64,000 nucleotides of DNA from Winkia neuii subsp. neuii DSM 8576. Lineage in GTDB: Bacteria; Actinomycetota; Actinomycetes; Actinomycetales; Actinomycetaceae. Below the pieces are notes generated by a model. That model searched no databases. It was given only the letters and a program-made list of their open reading frames with translations, and was not told the origin of the DNA. The DNA lies in contig NZ_ATUW01000001.1 in assembly GCF_000420405.1 (NCBI RefSeq), positions 153,072 through 217,071 on the forward strand, in the 5' to 3' direction. Below, piece after piece: positions 25,939 to 33,705 of the stretch. Position 1 is the first letter of the stretch. Each line of letters opens with the position of its first letter. Made by a program: the position numbers and the translations under genes.

Positions 25939-27297
25939 GTGACAACAACCGCAGCTGAGCAAATCGACTCTAGCCCACTGACGCGCAACCAAAAATCGCT
26001 AATTGGTCTAACCATCGCGGGCAACATTTGCGAATTCTTCGACCTTTTTTTGATCGGCTTCGTCATAGCATTGCTAATGAAAACACCCGGTTGGGACCTG
26101 ACCGGGCTGCAGGCCGGCATCATTGCAGCATCCTCGGGGGTGGGCACCGTCCTCGGATCGCTAGTGTGGGGGCGCATGGCCGACCACTTCGGCCGCCGGC
26201 ACGCCTTCATGTGGTGCATAGTCGTAATGGTCGCATTCACCGCAGCAACGCTCACCATCCAACCCGGCCAATGGCACCTGCTCAGCCTCTACCGCGTAGG
26301 CGTCTGCGTTGGCGTGGGCGGGCTCAACATTACCTCGCTGCCGTTCGTACAAGAATTCGTTCCCGTCCGCCAACGCGGCCTACTTTCGGGACTTACCTCA
26401 GTATTCATCCCACTGGGACTATTCCTGGGATCCCTAGCCACAAAACTATTTGCTGAGCCCTTCGGCTGGAAGGGACTGATTGCCCTCGGCTGCGCGCCAA
26501 TAATTATCTTGGTATGGGGGTACTCCGTGCCGGAATCCCCCCGTTTTCTGGCAACAAAAGGGGATTTCAAAGCCGCCCGCGACGCCTACGCGTGGGCAAT
26601 GCAGATCCCCCGCGACCAGGTGGGAACAGTGGAAGTGCGGGCTGGGAACCAGAAAACCTCCTATGCGTTGATCGTACGCAAATACCCCCGCGAACTAGTA
26701 GTGATTGCGGCTGCGTCATTCTGCTTCCTGCTGGGCTGCTTCACCATCCAGTCTTGGGGCCAAACCCTACTGGGGGAGTCCTTCAACTTCGACACCGGCA
26801 CCGTCGTCTACATGTTCATGGGCGTGTCAGCAGTGGACCTGGCAGGCAGACTGGCCGGCGCATGGATGTCGGATAAGATTGGGCGGCGACGGACACTGCT
26901 CATCTGGGGGTGGCTGGGAGGAGCCGGCTGCCTAGTTGCCGCATTCTCTGCGAAAGCTGCCAGTTCTGGAGCTGTCAGCACACACACCGCCGGCATGATC
27001 TTCTTCGGCGGGATCCTACTAGCCATGGCCTTCGGAGACGGTTCCTTCGGATTCCTGAACGCATTCGGCGCCGAACAGTTCCCCGCCGCTGTGCGCTCCA
27101 CAGGGGTGGGCATGACCTACGGCATCGGCGCCACCGCCAAAATCATAGGCCCCTACCTGGTGGGATGGATGATTGGCTCCAACGAACTAACCCCCCAGAT
27201 TGTGTTCGTTCCCTTCCTACTATTCGGCATCCTGCTATTCGTGGGCGGATATTTGTTCACCCGGGCACGCGAAACCGCCGGTGTGGCACTGGATTAG
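25939..27297 (+). CDS. MFS transporter, sugar/organic acid porter type
   Basis: The 452-residue protein has 12 predicted helices, the MFS motif WGRMADHFGRRHAF after TM2, SPRFLATKGDF in the central loop (PESPR motif of the sugar porter/AAHS branch), and AGAWMSDKIGRRRTL in the second half. Translation starts at GTG. It follows the nan operon after 81 nt and precedes the third sialidase, so a sialic acid or related substrate is possible. It is only distantly similar to the NanT-like protein encoded at 20177. Substrate unknown. Confidence 0.8.
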   Translation: MTTTAAEQIDSSPLTRNQKSLIGLTIAGNICEFFDLFLIGFVIALLMKTPGWDLTGLQAGIIAASSGVGTVLGSLVWGRMADHFGRRHAFMWCIVVMVAFTAATLTIQPGQWHLLSLYRVGVCVGVGGLNITSLPFVQEFVPVRQRGLLSGLTSVFIPLGLFLGSLATKLFAEPFGWKGLIALGCAPIIILVWGYSVPESPRFLATKGDFKAARDAYAWAMQIPRDQVGTVEVRAGNQKTSYALIVRKYPRELVVIAAASFCFLLGCFTIQSWGQTLLGESFNFDTGTVVYMFMGVSAVDLAGRLAGAWMSDKIGRRRTLLIWGWLGGAGCLVAAFSAKAASSGAVSTHTAGMIFFGGILLAMAFGDGSFGFLNAFGAEQFPAAVRSTGVGMTYGIGATAKIIGPYLVGWMIGSNELTPQIVFVPFLLFGILLFVGGYLFTRARETAGVALD

Positions 27298-27325
27298 CAT
27301 TCAGCACCCGGATCGCGTCGCCCTC

Positions 27326-27382
27326 GGCAGGGGCAGGGCAACCCTCTCTACTACCTTTACGACCGCCGTTCCTGCCCCTGCC
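27326..27382. repeat. 12-bp inverted repeat downstream of the MFS gene
   Basis: GGCAGGGGCAGG (27326-27337) and CCTGCCCCTGCC (27371-27382) are perfect complements separated by 33 bases. There is no T tract. It may be a stem protecting the transcript end, or a bidirectional factor-dependent terminator. The remainder of the 258-bp gap (to 27555) is AT-rich and should hold the sialidase promoter. Confidence 0.5.
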
Positions 27383-27555
27383 AGACAACTCATCCCGGCG
27401 CTCCCGCAGGTTCGGACGACAACCTGAATAGCTACACTCAATTTTGTTGAGCATTCTTCCTCGCATAGTTGACTACATCCGAAAGCTTAGATTTATTGAT
27501 AATAATCAATGTCGATTAATTTTTCAGCAATGAGGCTGAAAAGAATAGAGAAGTT

Positions 27556-29427
27556 ATGCCTAAACTAGGTTCCCTACTCGGCTTATTAGCAGGATTATCT
27601 CTAACAACCACCTTTACTGCTCCCGCTATTGCCGCGGCCGAGCCGGATAAGCCCCCAGAATTTGAATCCTCCATAACCATCGCCAACCCGAAAGTGGATG
27701 GGAGCACGTGGAAACAGGGCGAACAAATAAACTTCGTTGTTCGGTTGACGAATAAAACCGACAAGACGCGTTCTTTCGCTTCGACCTCGTCAAACCTTAC
27801 GGATTGGCAGGGCTGCAAGTGGACCGCACTACCACCCAACAAAGAGGCTAAATGCACCTTCGCCTACCATGTGACGACTGCTGAGGATGCAAAAACCGGT
27901 TTCCTTCCAACCATCAAATGGCGCATGTATTCGCAAACTGGTTATCGCGGCACCAGTGCCGAGCTCCCTGAAACAAGCGGTAACAAAACCTCGGTGAGCA
28001 CACAGAAAGCTGCTGCCCCCAAACCAGCCGCCGAAGAGCAGCCAGCAGCGCCCGCAATGCCGGCCCCTGCACCTAGTGCAAGCACGGCGCTGCCCGCACT
28101 TGCGCCAGCGGGGCCGCTCCCCGTCCGCTCCCACGCAGCCGGGTACAACATTCGCATCCCCGCCATAGCTGTGGCCACCAATGGTGACCTGCTGGCTGCA
28201 TACGACCTTCGCCCTCATGATGGGGGAATGAATGGCGGGGACTCACCAAACGCAAACTGGATTATGCAACGTCGCTCCACCGACAACGGGCGCACTTGGC
28301 AGGCCGAAACCGTAGTGGCGCAAGGGCGTTCTGGGCGGAACAGGCTAGGATTTTCGGATCCCTCCTATGTGGTGGACCGCGAGAGGGGCACCATATTCAA
28401 TTTTCATGTTCATTCCATGCAGTCCGGAGTGTTCGCGAATAAGCCCAATTACAAGTACGACCAGCGTGGCAGGATAGATGAAACTGACTCCCACACTATG
28501 AATTTGGGTTTGTCTGTATCTACCGATAACGGCCACACCTGGACTCAGCGGGTAATCACCGACCAGGTGCTAGGGCCAATAGCGAGGAAGAATAAGCTAC
28601 TGTCTTGTTTTGCTACTTCCGGGGCTGGTACGCAAAAGACCGCCCCACCGAATAAGGGCAGACTGCTGCAACAGGCGGCATGTATTCAAGATCAAAATGG
28701 CAACGGAATTTCTGAATTTGGCATAGACGCTGCCCTAGCCGTAACCATCTATTCGGATGACCACGGAAAAACTTGGCACGCTGGCACCCCGACTGCCCCG
28801 CACGAGGGCGGCAAACACTGGGTGTTTGACGAAAATAAGGTCGTGGAATTATCAGATGGTTCGCTAATGCTCAATTCACGCACCAGCGGCGGGGAGGGGC
28901 TTGGCTACAGAATTGTTGGCACCTCGAAAGATGGGGGCGAAACTTGGCAAGATTTTCGAGTAGACAAGAATCTAATTGATCCAAGCAATAACGCCCAGAT
29001 CATTAGAGCATTCCCGAACGCTAAGCCCGGCAGCGCCAAGGCGAAGGTGCTGCTTTTCTCCAACACGAAATCGCACGTAGATCGCTCCAATGGCACCCTG
29101 TGGATTTCCTACGACGACGGCAACACCTGGGCGGCTTCCAAGACCTTCCGCAAGGGTGGCACCGGATATTCCACGATAGCCGTGCTGTCAGACGGCAACA
29201 TAGGCATCCTCTACGAGCCCGCAATGTGGGCCGACATCGGTTTCACCACAACTAACATTGCCTGGCTAGATGCCACTGCTACAAAACGGTTAGAAGAGGC
29301 CAACGATGCGGAAAACGAAAGTGAGTCGAACATCGAAAAGGAGCCCACACCCAAGCCGGCCAGTCCAAGCGGCAGCAGAAGCGAAGCGGGCAAGCACCCG
29401 CGGAACCAGCGTGCTGCCCGGAGTTAA
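27556..29427 (+). CDS. Secreted sialidase with N-terminal Ig-like domain
   Basis: The 623-residue protein has a signal peptide (LLGLLAGLSLTTTFTAPAIAAA), an Ig-like adhesion-type domain at ~35-145, a Pro/Ala-rich linker (~150-190), and an NanH-type propeller from NIRIPAIAVATNGDLLAAYD. Catalytic features: RIP arginine, LGFSDPSYVVD aspartate, NKVVEL glutamate region, NSRTSGG arginine, GYSTIAVL tyrosine. Asp boxes: STDNGRTW, STDNGHTW, SDDHGKTW, SKDGGETW and a short YDDGNTW. This is the Actinomyces/Micromonospora NanH branch, distinct from the two lectin-bearing sialidases nearby. The tail ends in basic residues with no LPxTG, so wall anchoring is not supported. It has its own promoter region. Confidence 0.93.
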   Translation: MPKLGSLLGLLAGLSLTTTFTAPAIAAAEPDKPPEFESSITIANPKVDGSTWKQGEQINFVVRLTNKTDKTRSFASTSSNLTDWQGCKWTALPPNKEAKCTFAYHVTTAEDAKTGFLPTIKWRMYSQTGYRGTSAELPETSGNKTSVSTQKAAAPKPAAEEQPAAPAMPAPAPSASTALPALAPAGPLPVRSHAAGYNIRIPAIAVATNGDLLAAYDLRPHDGGMNGGDSPNANWIMQRRSTDNGRTWQAETVVAQGRSGRNRLGFSDPSYVVDRERGTIFNFHVHSMQSGVFANKPNYKYDQRGRIDETDSHTMNLGLSVSTDNGHTWTQRVITDQVLGPIARKNKLLSCFATSGAGTQKTAPPNKGRLLQQAACIQDQNGNGISEFGIDAALAVTIYSDDHGKTWHAGTPTAPHEGGKHWVFDENKVVELSDGSLMLNSRTSGGEGLGYRIVGTSKDGGETWQDFRVDKNLIDPSNNAQIIRAFPNAKPGSAKAKVLLFSNTKSHVDRSNGTLWISYDDGNTWAASKTFRKGGTGYSTIAVLSDGNIGILYEPAMWADIGFTTTNIAWLDATATKRLEEANDAENESESNIEKEPTPKPASPSGSRSEAGKHPRNQRAARS

Positions 29428-29544
29428 GGCAGCGGCTTTGCGGGCGCGAACTTAGCCTCTCAGTGTTAGCGTGGAAAATGCAGCGCAGGGACGCGTCGCA
29501 ACCATTTCCTGTACCACCCAACCGAAACATTCACAGGAGAAACA

Positions 29545-30163
29545 ATGCGCAAGATTCCAACCCTGATAACCACCATCGCCGCCACCGCCACCTTCTCACT
29601 ACTTACACCCCCTAACCTCCACTACCCCCACAGCAACCGCCGCAACCTCAAAGGCCAGCGAACAAGCAACGTCTGCCACAAATACCCCCGACGAGCTACC
29701 CGTGCAGTCAATCGAATCAATCTACGCGCAAGCCCAAGCCCGAAATCTTGACGCCGAAGCAACTAACTACGCCATCCGCACCCAACAAGTAATAAATGCC
29801 TACCATGCCTTACCAGAAGCACTGAGACACCGCCCTCTATCGGACCCGGCGGTGCAAAAGGAACTTAACCATCTTATCTTTGCGCAAACGGGCAACCGTT
29901 GGAGCCTAGAGGGTACCTCTAAGGCTTTTGACTGTCTGCTAGCAGTTGCAGATGCGGCATCAATAGCAGTCCCCGGGGCCCAATACTGGAAATGGATAAA
30001 GGCTGCGGGCGGCGTAATCACAGTTGCAGAAGCTATAAACGACTACCTCAAATCCAAGACAGAAAAAGCTTTCATCAAGGTCGTAGGCAAAGAATTCGGC
30101 AAGTTCCTTAAAAAGGTGCTAGCCGTGCAGCATGTAAAAGAAAGTTGTTTCAAAGCAGATTAG
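29545..30163 (+). pseudogene. Frameshifted small secreted protein with cationic helical C-terminus
   Basis: An ATG at 29545 with CACAGGAG upstream opens a signal peptide (MRKIPTLITTIAATATF). Around the run of five C at 29608-29612 the sensible reading moves one base: the next frame gives a Thr/Ala-rich stretch with plausible signal cleavage, then a ~150-residue domain to the stop at 30163. Taking out one C would join both into one protein of about 205 residues. The downstream part alone could start only at GTG 29702, which lacks a ribosome binding site. The C-terminal region is helical, with a Trp-rich turn (YWKWIK) and a cationic amphipathic stretch (AFIKVVGKEFGKFLKKVL). A true mutation, phase variation by C-tract slippage, or a sequencing error are all possible. 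Confidence 0.65.
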
Positions 30164-30183
30164 AGCGTAAGAAGAGGAGCCTT

Positions 30184-30396
30184 ATGAAAAAATTTGGATT
30201 CATTATCCTAGGATTCTTTACGGGGGTAATAATATTCCTAATCAGATCCAAACTAGGAATAGATCTCAATCCGGCCAGCGGCAGCAAAACACCAGAACAC
30301 TTTTCGTGGGGAGCCTTAATACTGTGGGGTGCAGTTGCGGCTGCGATCGCAGCCTTCTACGCCTTCTTTCCACACCATGGCGACAAAGACAAGTAA
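30184..30396 (+). CDS. Small two-helix membrane protein
   Basis: This 70-residue protein starts at an ATG preceded by AAGAGGAG. It has two hydrophobic helices (FGFIILGFFTGVIIFLI and ALILWGAVAAAIAAFYAFF) joined by a short hydrophilic loop, and a charged tail (HHGDKDK). It follows the secreted, cationic protein by 20 nt on the same strand. A self-protection (immunity) protein for that partner is a plausible guess, since such proteins are often this size and shape. No family recognised. Confidence 0.7.
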   Translation: MKKFGFIILGFFTGVIIFLIRSKLGIDLNPASGSKTPEHFSWGALILWGAVAAAIAAFYAFFPHHGDKDK

Positions 30397-30569
30397 CTGC
30401 TGCCGAGTTCGGTCCGACCTTCCCCACGGGCAAGGCCGGGTCTGAATGCTTCACCCTAGGCGGCGGGCACTATTCCGGGCGTAAGCATGCGATCGGCTCA
30501 AAAAGGAAGAAAGAAGTCAGGGCTCAGCCGAACATTCACGCGCAACCGCCCAAAGCATGCGCAGAAACT

Positions 30570-31148
30570 TCACTCGGGGTGGTTGGCCGCCCAAATGACG
30601 CGGTCGGCCTCGTACAAAGCAATCTCGAGCGCCCGCAACTGCTCCTCAAACTCGCCCTCGCCCACGCTTGGGAACCGAATCATGCCGCCAATCGTGCCCT
30701 CGTGGTCGTGAACGTACTCTAGTGCAGCCAACGCCGCCGCATTCTGAAAATCGGCAGCTACCGTAAACGCAGGCTCAACCGCATACCCCTCGCCAGCAAG
30801 CTGGCGCACGATCGAACGCCACGGCAACGACGCCAATCGGGCAGTAGGCCCATCCGGATCCACCAAATCTGCACTAGCATACGGGTCCTCCCCCGCCGCC
30901 TTGTCCAGCAGGTTCAACGCCACGCGCTCCACAGCAATGGGCTCCCCCCGGCCCACAAAACCACAAACCACAACGATATCCGGGGAAGTATTCGCTGCCA
31001 CCTCGCTGAGCAAAGCCCTAGCCCCAGGCCCATGCTGCGGCAGAATTAGAGGCACTACCTCGTGGCGTCCATCCAGGGCATCCACCAGCTTCTGCGTAAT
31101 ATTCCCATCAACCTTTGCATCAAAGCCAGCCAACATGATCCGAGTCAT
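30570..31148 (-). CDS. Pyroglutamyl-peptidase I-like protein lacking catalytic residues
   Basis: The 192-residue protein follows the fold pattern of peptidase C15: MTRIMLAGFDA start, VVVCGFVGRGEPIAVERVALN (Glu74 kept), then TVAADFQNAAAL where the family has SAGTYVCN, and GGMIRFP where it has GFIHVP. The catalytic cysteine is replaced by Gln135 and the histidine by Arg158. So the scaffold is kept but peptidase activity is not expected. It is convergent with the two-helix protein and divergent from the rhomboid gene. It could bind N-terminally modified peptides or simply be decaying. Confidence 0.75.
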   Translation of the reverse strand: MTRIMLAGFDAKVDGNITQKLVDALDGRHEVVPLILPQHGPGARALLSEVAANTSPDIVVVCGFVGRGEPIAVERVALNLLDKAAGEDPYASADLVDPDGPTARLASLPWRSIVRQLAGEGYAVEPAFTVAADFQNAAALAALEYVHDHEGTIGGMIRFPSVGEGEFEEQLRALEIALYEADRVIWAANHPE

Positions 31149-31234
31149 AACGCCCCCAAAAAAATTGCGCTACCATCTTTTGCTTGTAGCTATCTTGCAC
31201 ACTGATCTTACCGATTTGCCGTTAGGCTTTAAAC

Positions 31235-31990
31235 ATGCGCATATCAAATTGGGACAATTCTGGCCCCTCCAGCTGGGACCCTAAACAAAAAGCCCCGATC
31301 GACCCTTTTAACACCGCCCGCTTCAACGTGCAGCCAGTGGACCAGGCCCTATCTGGGCCGGCCTACCAGCAAAATCGTTCCCTAAAGCAAGCGGCAAAGC
31401 CCGTGCTGGTGCTCCTTGCAATTATGTGGGCAATATACTTAGTCGAAGTTTTCGCGCGCCTCGACCTAACCAGCCTGCTAGGCATTCACGCGGGGCAAGT
31501 ATCCTCACTTTGGAACATCTTCACTTTCCCCTTCGAACACTTAAACTTCGGGCACATAGTGAACAATTCCTGGCCATTTTTAATCCTGGGAACTCTAGTT
31601 TCCAAAGAGGGTGCTTCCCGCTACCTGTGGGTAACTGTCGCCGGCACCGTAGTGAGCGGCCTCGGAGTCTGGCTGCTTTCGCCAACCTATTCACTTACTG
31701 TTGGCGCTTCGGGCGTAGTTTTCGCCTACTTTGGCTACCTGATCGCCGCTGCCCTGGTAGAAAAGAATTCCAGCCAGAGGGCGGGGCGTATTGCCGTGGC
31801 TGTAGTTGTTGGCATTTTTTACGGTTCCTCAATGCTCATGAGCCTAATCCCGCGCGGAGACGTGTCCTGGCAAGGTCACCTTATGGGCGCAGTCGGTGGC
31901 ATTATCGCCGCCATAATTATCGAAGGTGCCGAGGCACACAGGCTACAGGCTAGGCAAAACGGCCCCCAAATATTTCCACCTAGCCGCTAG
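31235..31990 (+). CDS. Rhomboid family intramembrane serine protease
   Basis: The 251-residue protein has a hydrophilic N-terminus (~50 residues) and six hydrophobic helices. Catalytic Ser159 lies in VGASGVVFAYFGYL and His214 in WQGHLMGAVGG. The HLNFGHIVNN segment supplies the helix-2 HxxxN-type residues that hold the oxyanion. Length fits the basic six-helix bacterial rhomboid. It cleaves membrane proteins within the bilayer; substrates are unknown. No strong ribosome binding site is seen; leaderless translation is possible. Confidence 0.92.
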   Translation: MRISNWDNSGPSSWDPKQKAPIDPFNTARFNVQPVDQALSGPAYQQNRSLKQAAKPVLVLLAIMWAIYLVEVFARLDLTSLLGIHAGQVSSLWNIFTFPFEHLNFGHIVNNSWPFLILGTLVSKEGASRYLWVTVAGTVVSGLGVWLLSPTYSLTVGASGVVFAYFGYLIAAALVEKNSSQRAGRIAVAVVVGIFYGSSMLMSLIPRGDVSWQGHLMGAVGGIIAAIIIEGAEAHRLQARQNGPQIFPPSR

Positions 31991-32085
31991 AGAAGGTTTC
32001 CCCACCCCCGCCCCTAGGCGTCAAAGACACACTTTTGCCTACAGGGCTGGCCTGCCCACAACAGGGAGTTCGGAAGTAGGGGGTG

Positions 32086-32115
32086 GAAAAAGTAAGGCGG
32101 CGCCTCGGCGCCGCC
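32086..32115 (-). terminator. Terminator of the VIT transporter gene
   Basis: GGCGGCGC (32096-32103) and GCGCCGCC (32108-32115) form a perfect 8-bp stem around a 4-base loop. On the minus strand it is followed by TTACTTTTTCC. It lies just after the stop codon at 32137. Confidence 0.8.
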
Positions 32116-32136
32116 CTTGCGCATCATCTGCGCGCT

Positions 32137-33189
32137 CTAACCGCCTGTAACCTTGCCTAGGGCAAACGTGAATGCCGCTGCCCCCAGCCCAATCGCCAGC
32201 TGCCGCAGCGCGCGCGGGCCCGGCCTCGCCCCCGAAAGTAAACCCACAAACCCGCCTGTAACCAGCAGCGCCATCCCAACCAGGCACACTGCCGCCACCA
32301 TTGCCCCCACGTGTGAAAGCGGCAGCAGGAACGGTATAACCGGGATGATCGCCCCCGCGGAAAAGAATAGGAACGAGGACAGGGCGGCCTTCCAGCCGTC
32401 GCCAACCTCCTCGAAACCATCCGACTGGGTCTCCTCGGCCAAACGGGAGGCCTCAATCTGGCTAACCATCTGCCGGGCGCGCTCTTCGGCCTCGGCCGGT
32501 TCCATTCCGCGCGCCCTAAAGACCAGTGCTAGCTCGTTGCTTTCCAAATCCAGCTCAGGCAGCGCCTCAGCCGCGGCAGGAGACGGGTTGGAGGCTTCGA
32601 GTAGCTCCCTCTGCGAACGCACTGACACGTATTCGCCTGCCCCCATGGACAAGGCCCCCGCCAATAGTCCAGAAAAACCAGTAATCAGGATTGCGCTACC
32701 GCTCACCCCGGCACCAGCCACCCCAAGCAGCAACGCCAAGTTAGAAACCAACCCATCGTTCATGCCAAACACGGCGGCACGGAATGTCCCCGCCATTCGC
32801 ATGCGAGAACGGCCCGCGAGCGCCCGCACCACCTCGGAATGGACGCGCTCGTCTGCGCTTATCTGCGCGGGAGTTTCGGGCTCGCCCCCCGCCTGCCGCT
32901 CTTCGGCAGACTGGGCTAGCGCCAGCACAAACACGGACCCGAAGGTGCGCGCAAGCGTGGACATTAGGCGTGTGCGCAGCGGCGGGATTGGGGCTGGGTA
33001 GGCGTGCAGGCCCAGCTTGTCTAACCAGTAGCGTTCGTGGCGCTGTTCCGCCTTGGCGAGTTTTAGTAGCACCTCGCGTTCGACCCCGCTGCGCTTACCC
33101 GCCAGGTAAGAGTAGGTGGCGGCCTCCTGCCTTTCGCTAGCTAGATGCCGCCGCCACCTTTTGATTTCAGCCTTGGTAGGTGGGTGCAC
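32137..33189 (-). CDS. VIT1/CCC1-type iron or manganese transporter with ferritin-like domain
   Basis: The 350-residue protein has an N-terminal helical, ferritin-like domain (residues ~5-75, with ASERQEAATYSYL and KAEQRHERYW supplying Glu/His pairs), then a VIT1/CCC1 membrane region: GMNDGLVSNLALLLGVAGA, GALSMGAGEYVSVRSQRE, and a C-terminal helix pair. Such fusions move ferrous iron or manganese across the membrane. In prokaryotes the N-terminal domain is thought to bind or oxidise metal. Translation starts at GTG, 5 nt after the upstream YtxH-like gene, so both are in one operon. Confidence 0.9.
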   Translation of the reverse strand: MHPPTKAEIKRWRRHLASERQEAATYSYLAGKRSGVEREVLLKLAKAEQRHERYWLDKLGLHAYPAPIPPLRTRLMSTLARTFGSVFVLALAQSAEERQAGGEPETPAQISADERVHSEVVRALAGRSRMRMAGTFRAAVFGMNDGLVSNLALLLGVAGAGVSGSAILITGFSGLLAGALSMGAGEYVSVRSQRELLEASNPSPAAAEALPELDLESNELALVFRARGMEPAEAEERARQMVSQIEASRLAEETQSDGFEEVGDGWKAALSSFLFFSAGAIIPVIPFLLPLSHVGAMVAAVCLVGMALLVTGGFVGLLSGARPGPRALRQLAIGLGAAAFTFALGKVTGG

Positions 33190-33194
33190 TGCGG

Positions 33195-33512
33195 TTACTT
33201 CTGTTCGGAAACTTCTTCGACCTCGACGTCAACGTATTGCGGCTCAGTACGCGAGGTGGACGACTGAGTTGGAGGGGCAAACAGGCGCTCTTTGATGTGG
33301 TCGGCTACCTTGTCGGTCACTTTCTGGCCCTGTTCGGAAACCACTTGGTTGATCTTGCGGGAAGCCTGCCCCGACATTTGGCGCACCTTCGGGTTATCCG
33401 CTACAGCGTGCACCCCGCGCGCAACCGGCCCATCCGGATTGTTGCGCATTTCCCGGCGAGCAAAATAAACGCCTGCGCCAAGGCCCAGCAGGCCCAAAGT
33501 AAACTTCTTCAT
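33195..33512 (-). CDS. Small YtxH-like membrane-anchored protein
   Basis: The 105-residue protein has an N-terminal hydrophobic segment (TLGLLGLGAGVYFA) followed by a basic, helical region (QASRKINQVVSEQGQKVTDKV) and an acidic tail (VDVEVEEVSEQ). The layout resembles the YtxH family of small membrane-anchored proteins. No function is known. An AGGAGG-type site (AGGAGGAATA) precedes the ATG. It is the first gene of a two-gene operon with the VIT transporter. Confidence 0.7.
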   Translation of the reverse strand: MKKFTLGLLGLGAGVYFARREMRNNPDGPVARGVHAVADNPKVRQMSGQASRKINQVVSEQGQKVTDKVADHIKERLFAPPTQSSTSRTEPQYVDVEVEEVSEQK

Positions 33513-33644
33513 TATTCCTCCTGTAAGTCAGCCAAAAACTACCTTACCGGGTGCGAACAAAACTCGGGAGGGCGAACTTTGCCCCTAGGTTGGCCTCGAA
33601 ATATCTTTGCCGGGGTCGAGGGCGTTTACCCGCCCATACGGGCA

Positions 33645-33682
33645 CAAAAAATGTGATCCAGCCCGCCTTGGCGGACTGGATC
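33645..33682 (-). terminator. Terminator of the yeiH-like gene
   Basis: GATCCAG/CTGGATC plus CCGC/GCGG arms (33655-33682, one mismatch) form a hairpin. On the minus strand it is followed by a run of six T (33651-33646). Confidence 0.8.
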
Positions 33683-33705
33683 AACAGGCTAAGGGAATCG
33701 CAATT

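Noticed and set aside
27456-27475. A nan-type operator (AGTTGACTACAT) before the third sialidase
   Set aside because: One base is missing from the spacing of the TTGTnnnACAA sites and the match is weak.
27470-27525. Fur or DtxR box (ATTGAT-AATA-ATCAAT) before the third sialidase
   Set aside because: A short AT-rich palindrome only; it fits neither the Fur nor the DtxR consensus well.
29340-29530. A lost LPxTG anchor in another frame after the third sialidase
   Set aside because: I read the other two frames downstream; neither shows LPxTG, a membrane helix and a basic tail in order.
29545-29751. A 68-residue protein as a complete gene
   Set aside because: Only its first ~20 residues look real (signal peptide); the rest reads as a shifted frame of the following protein.
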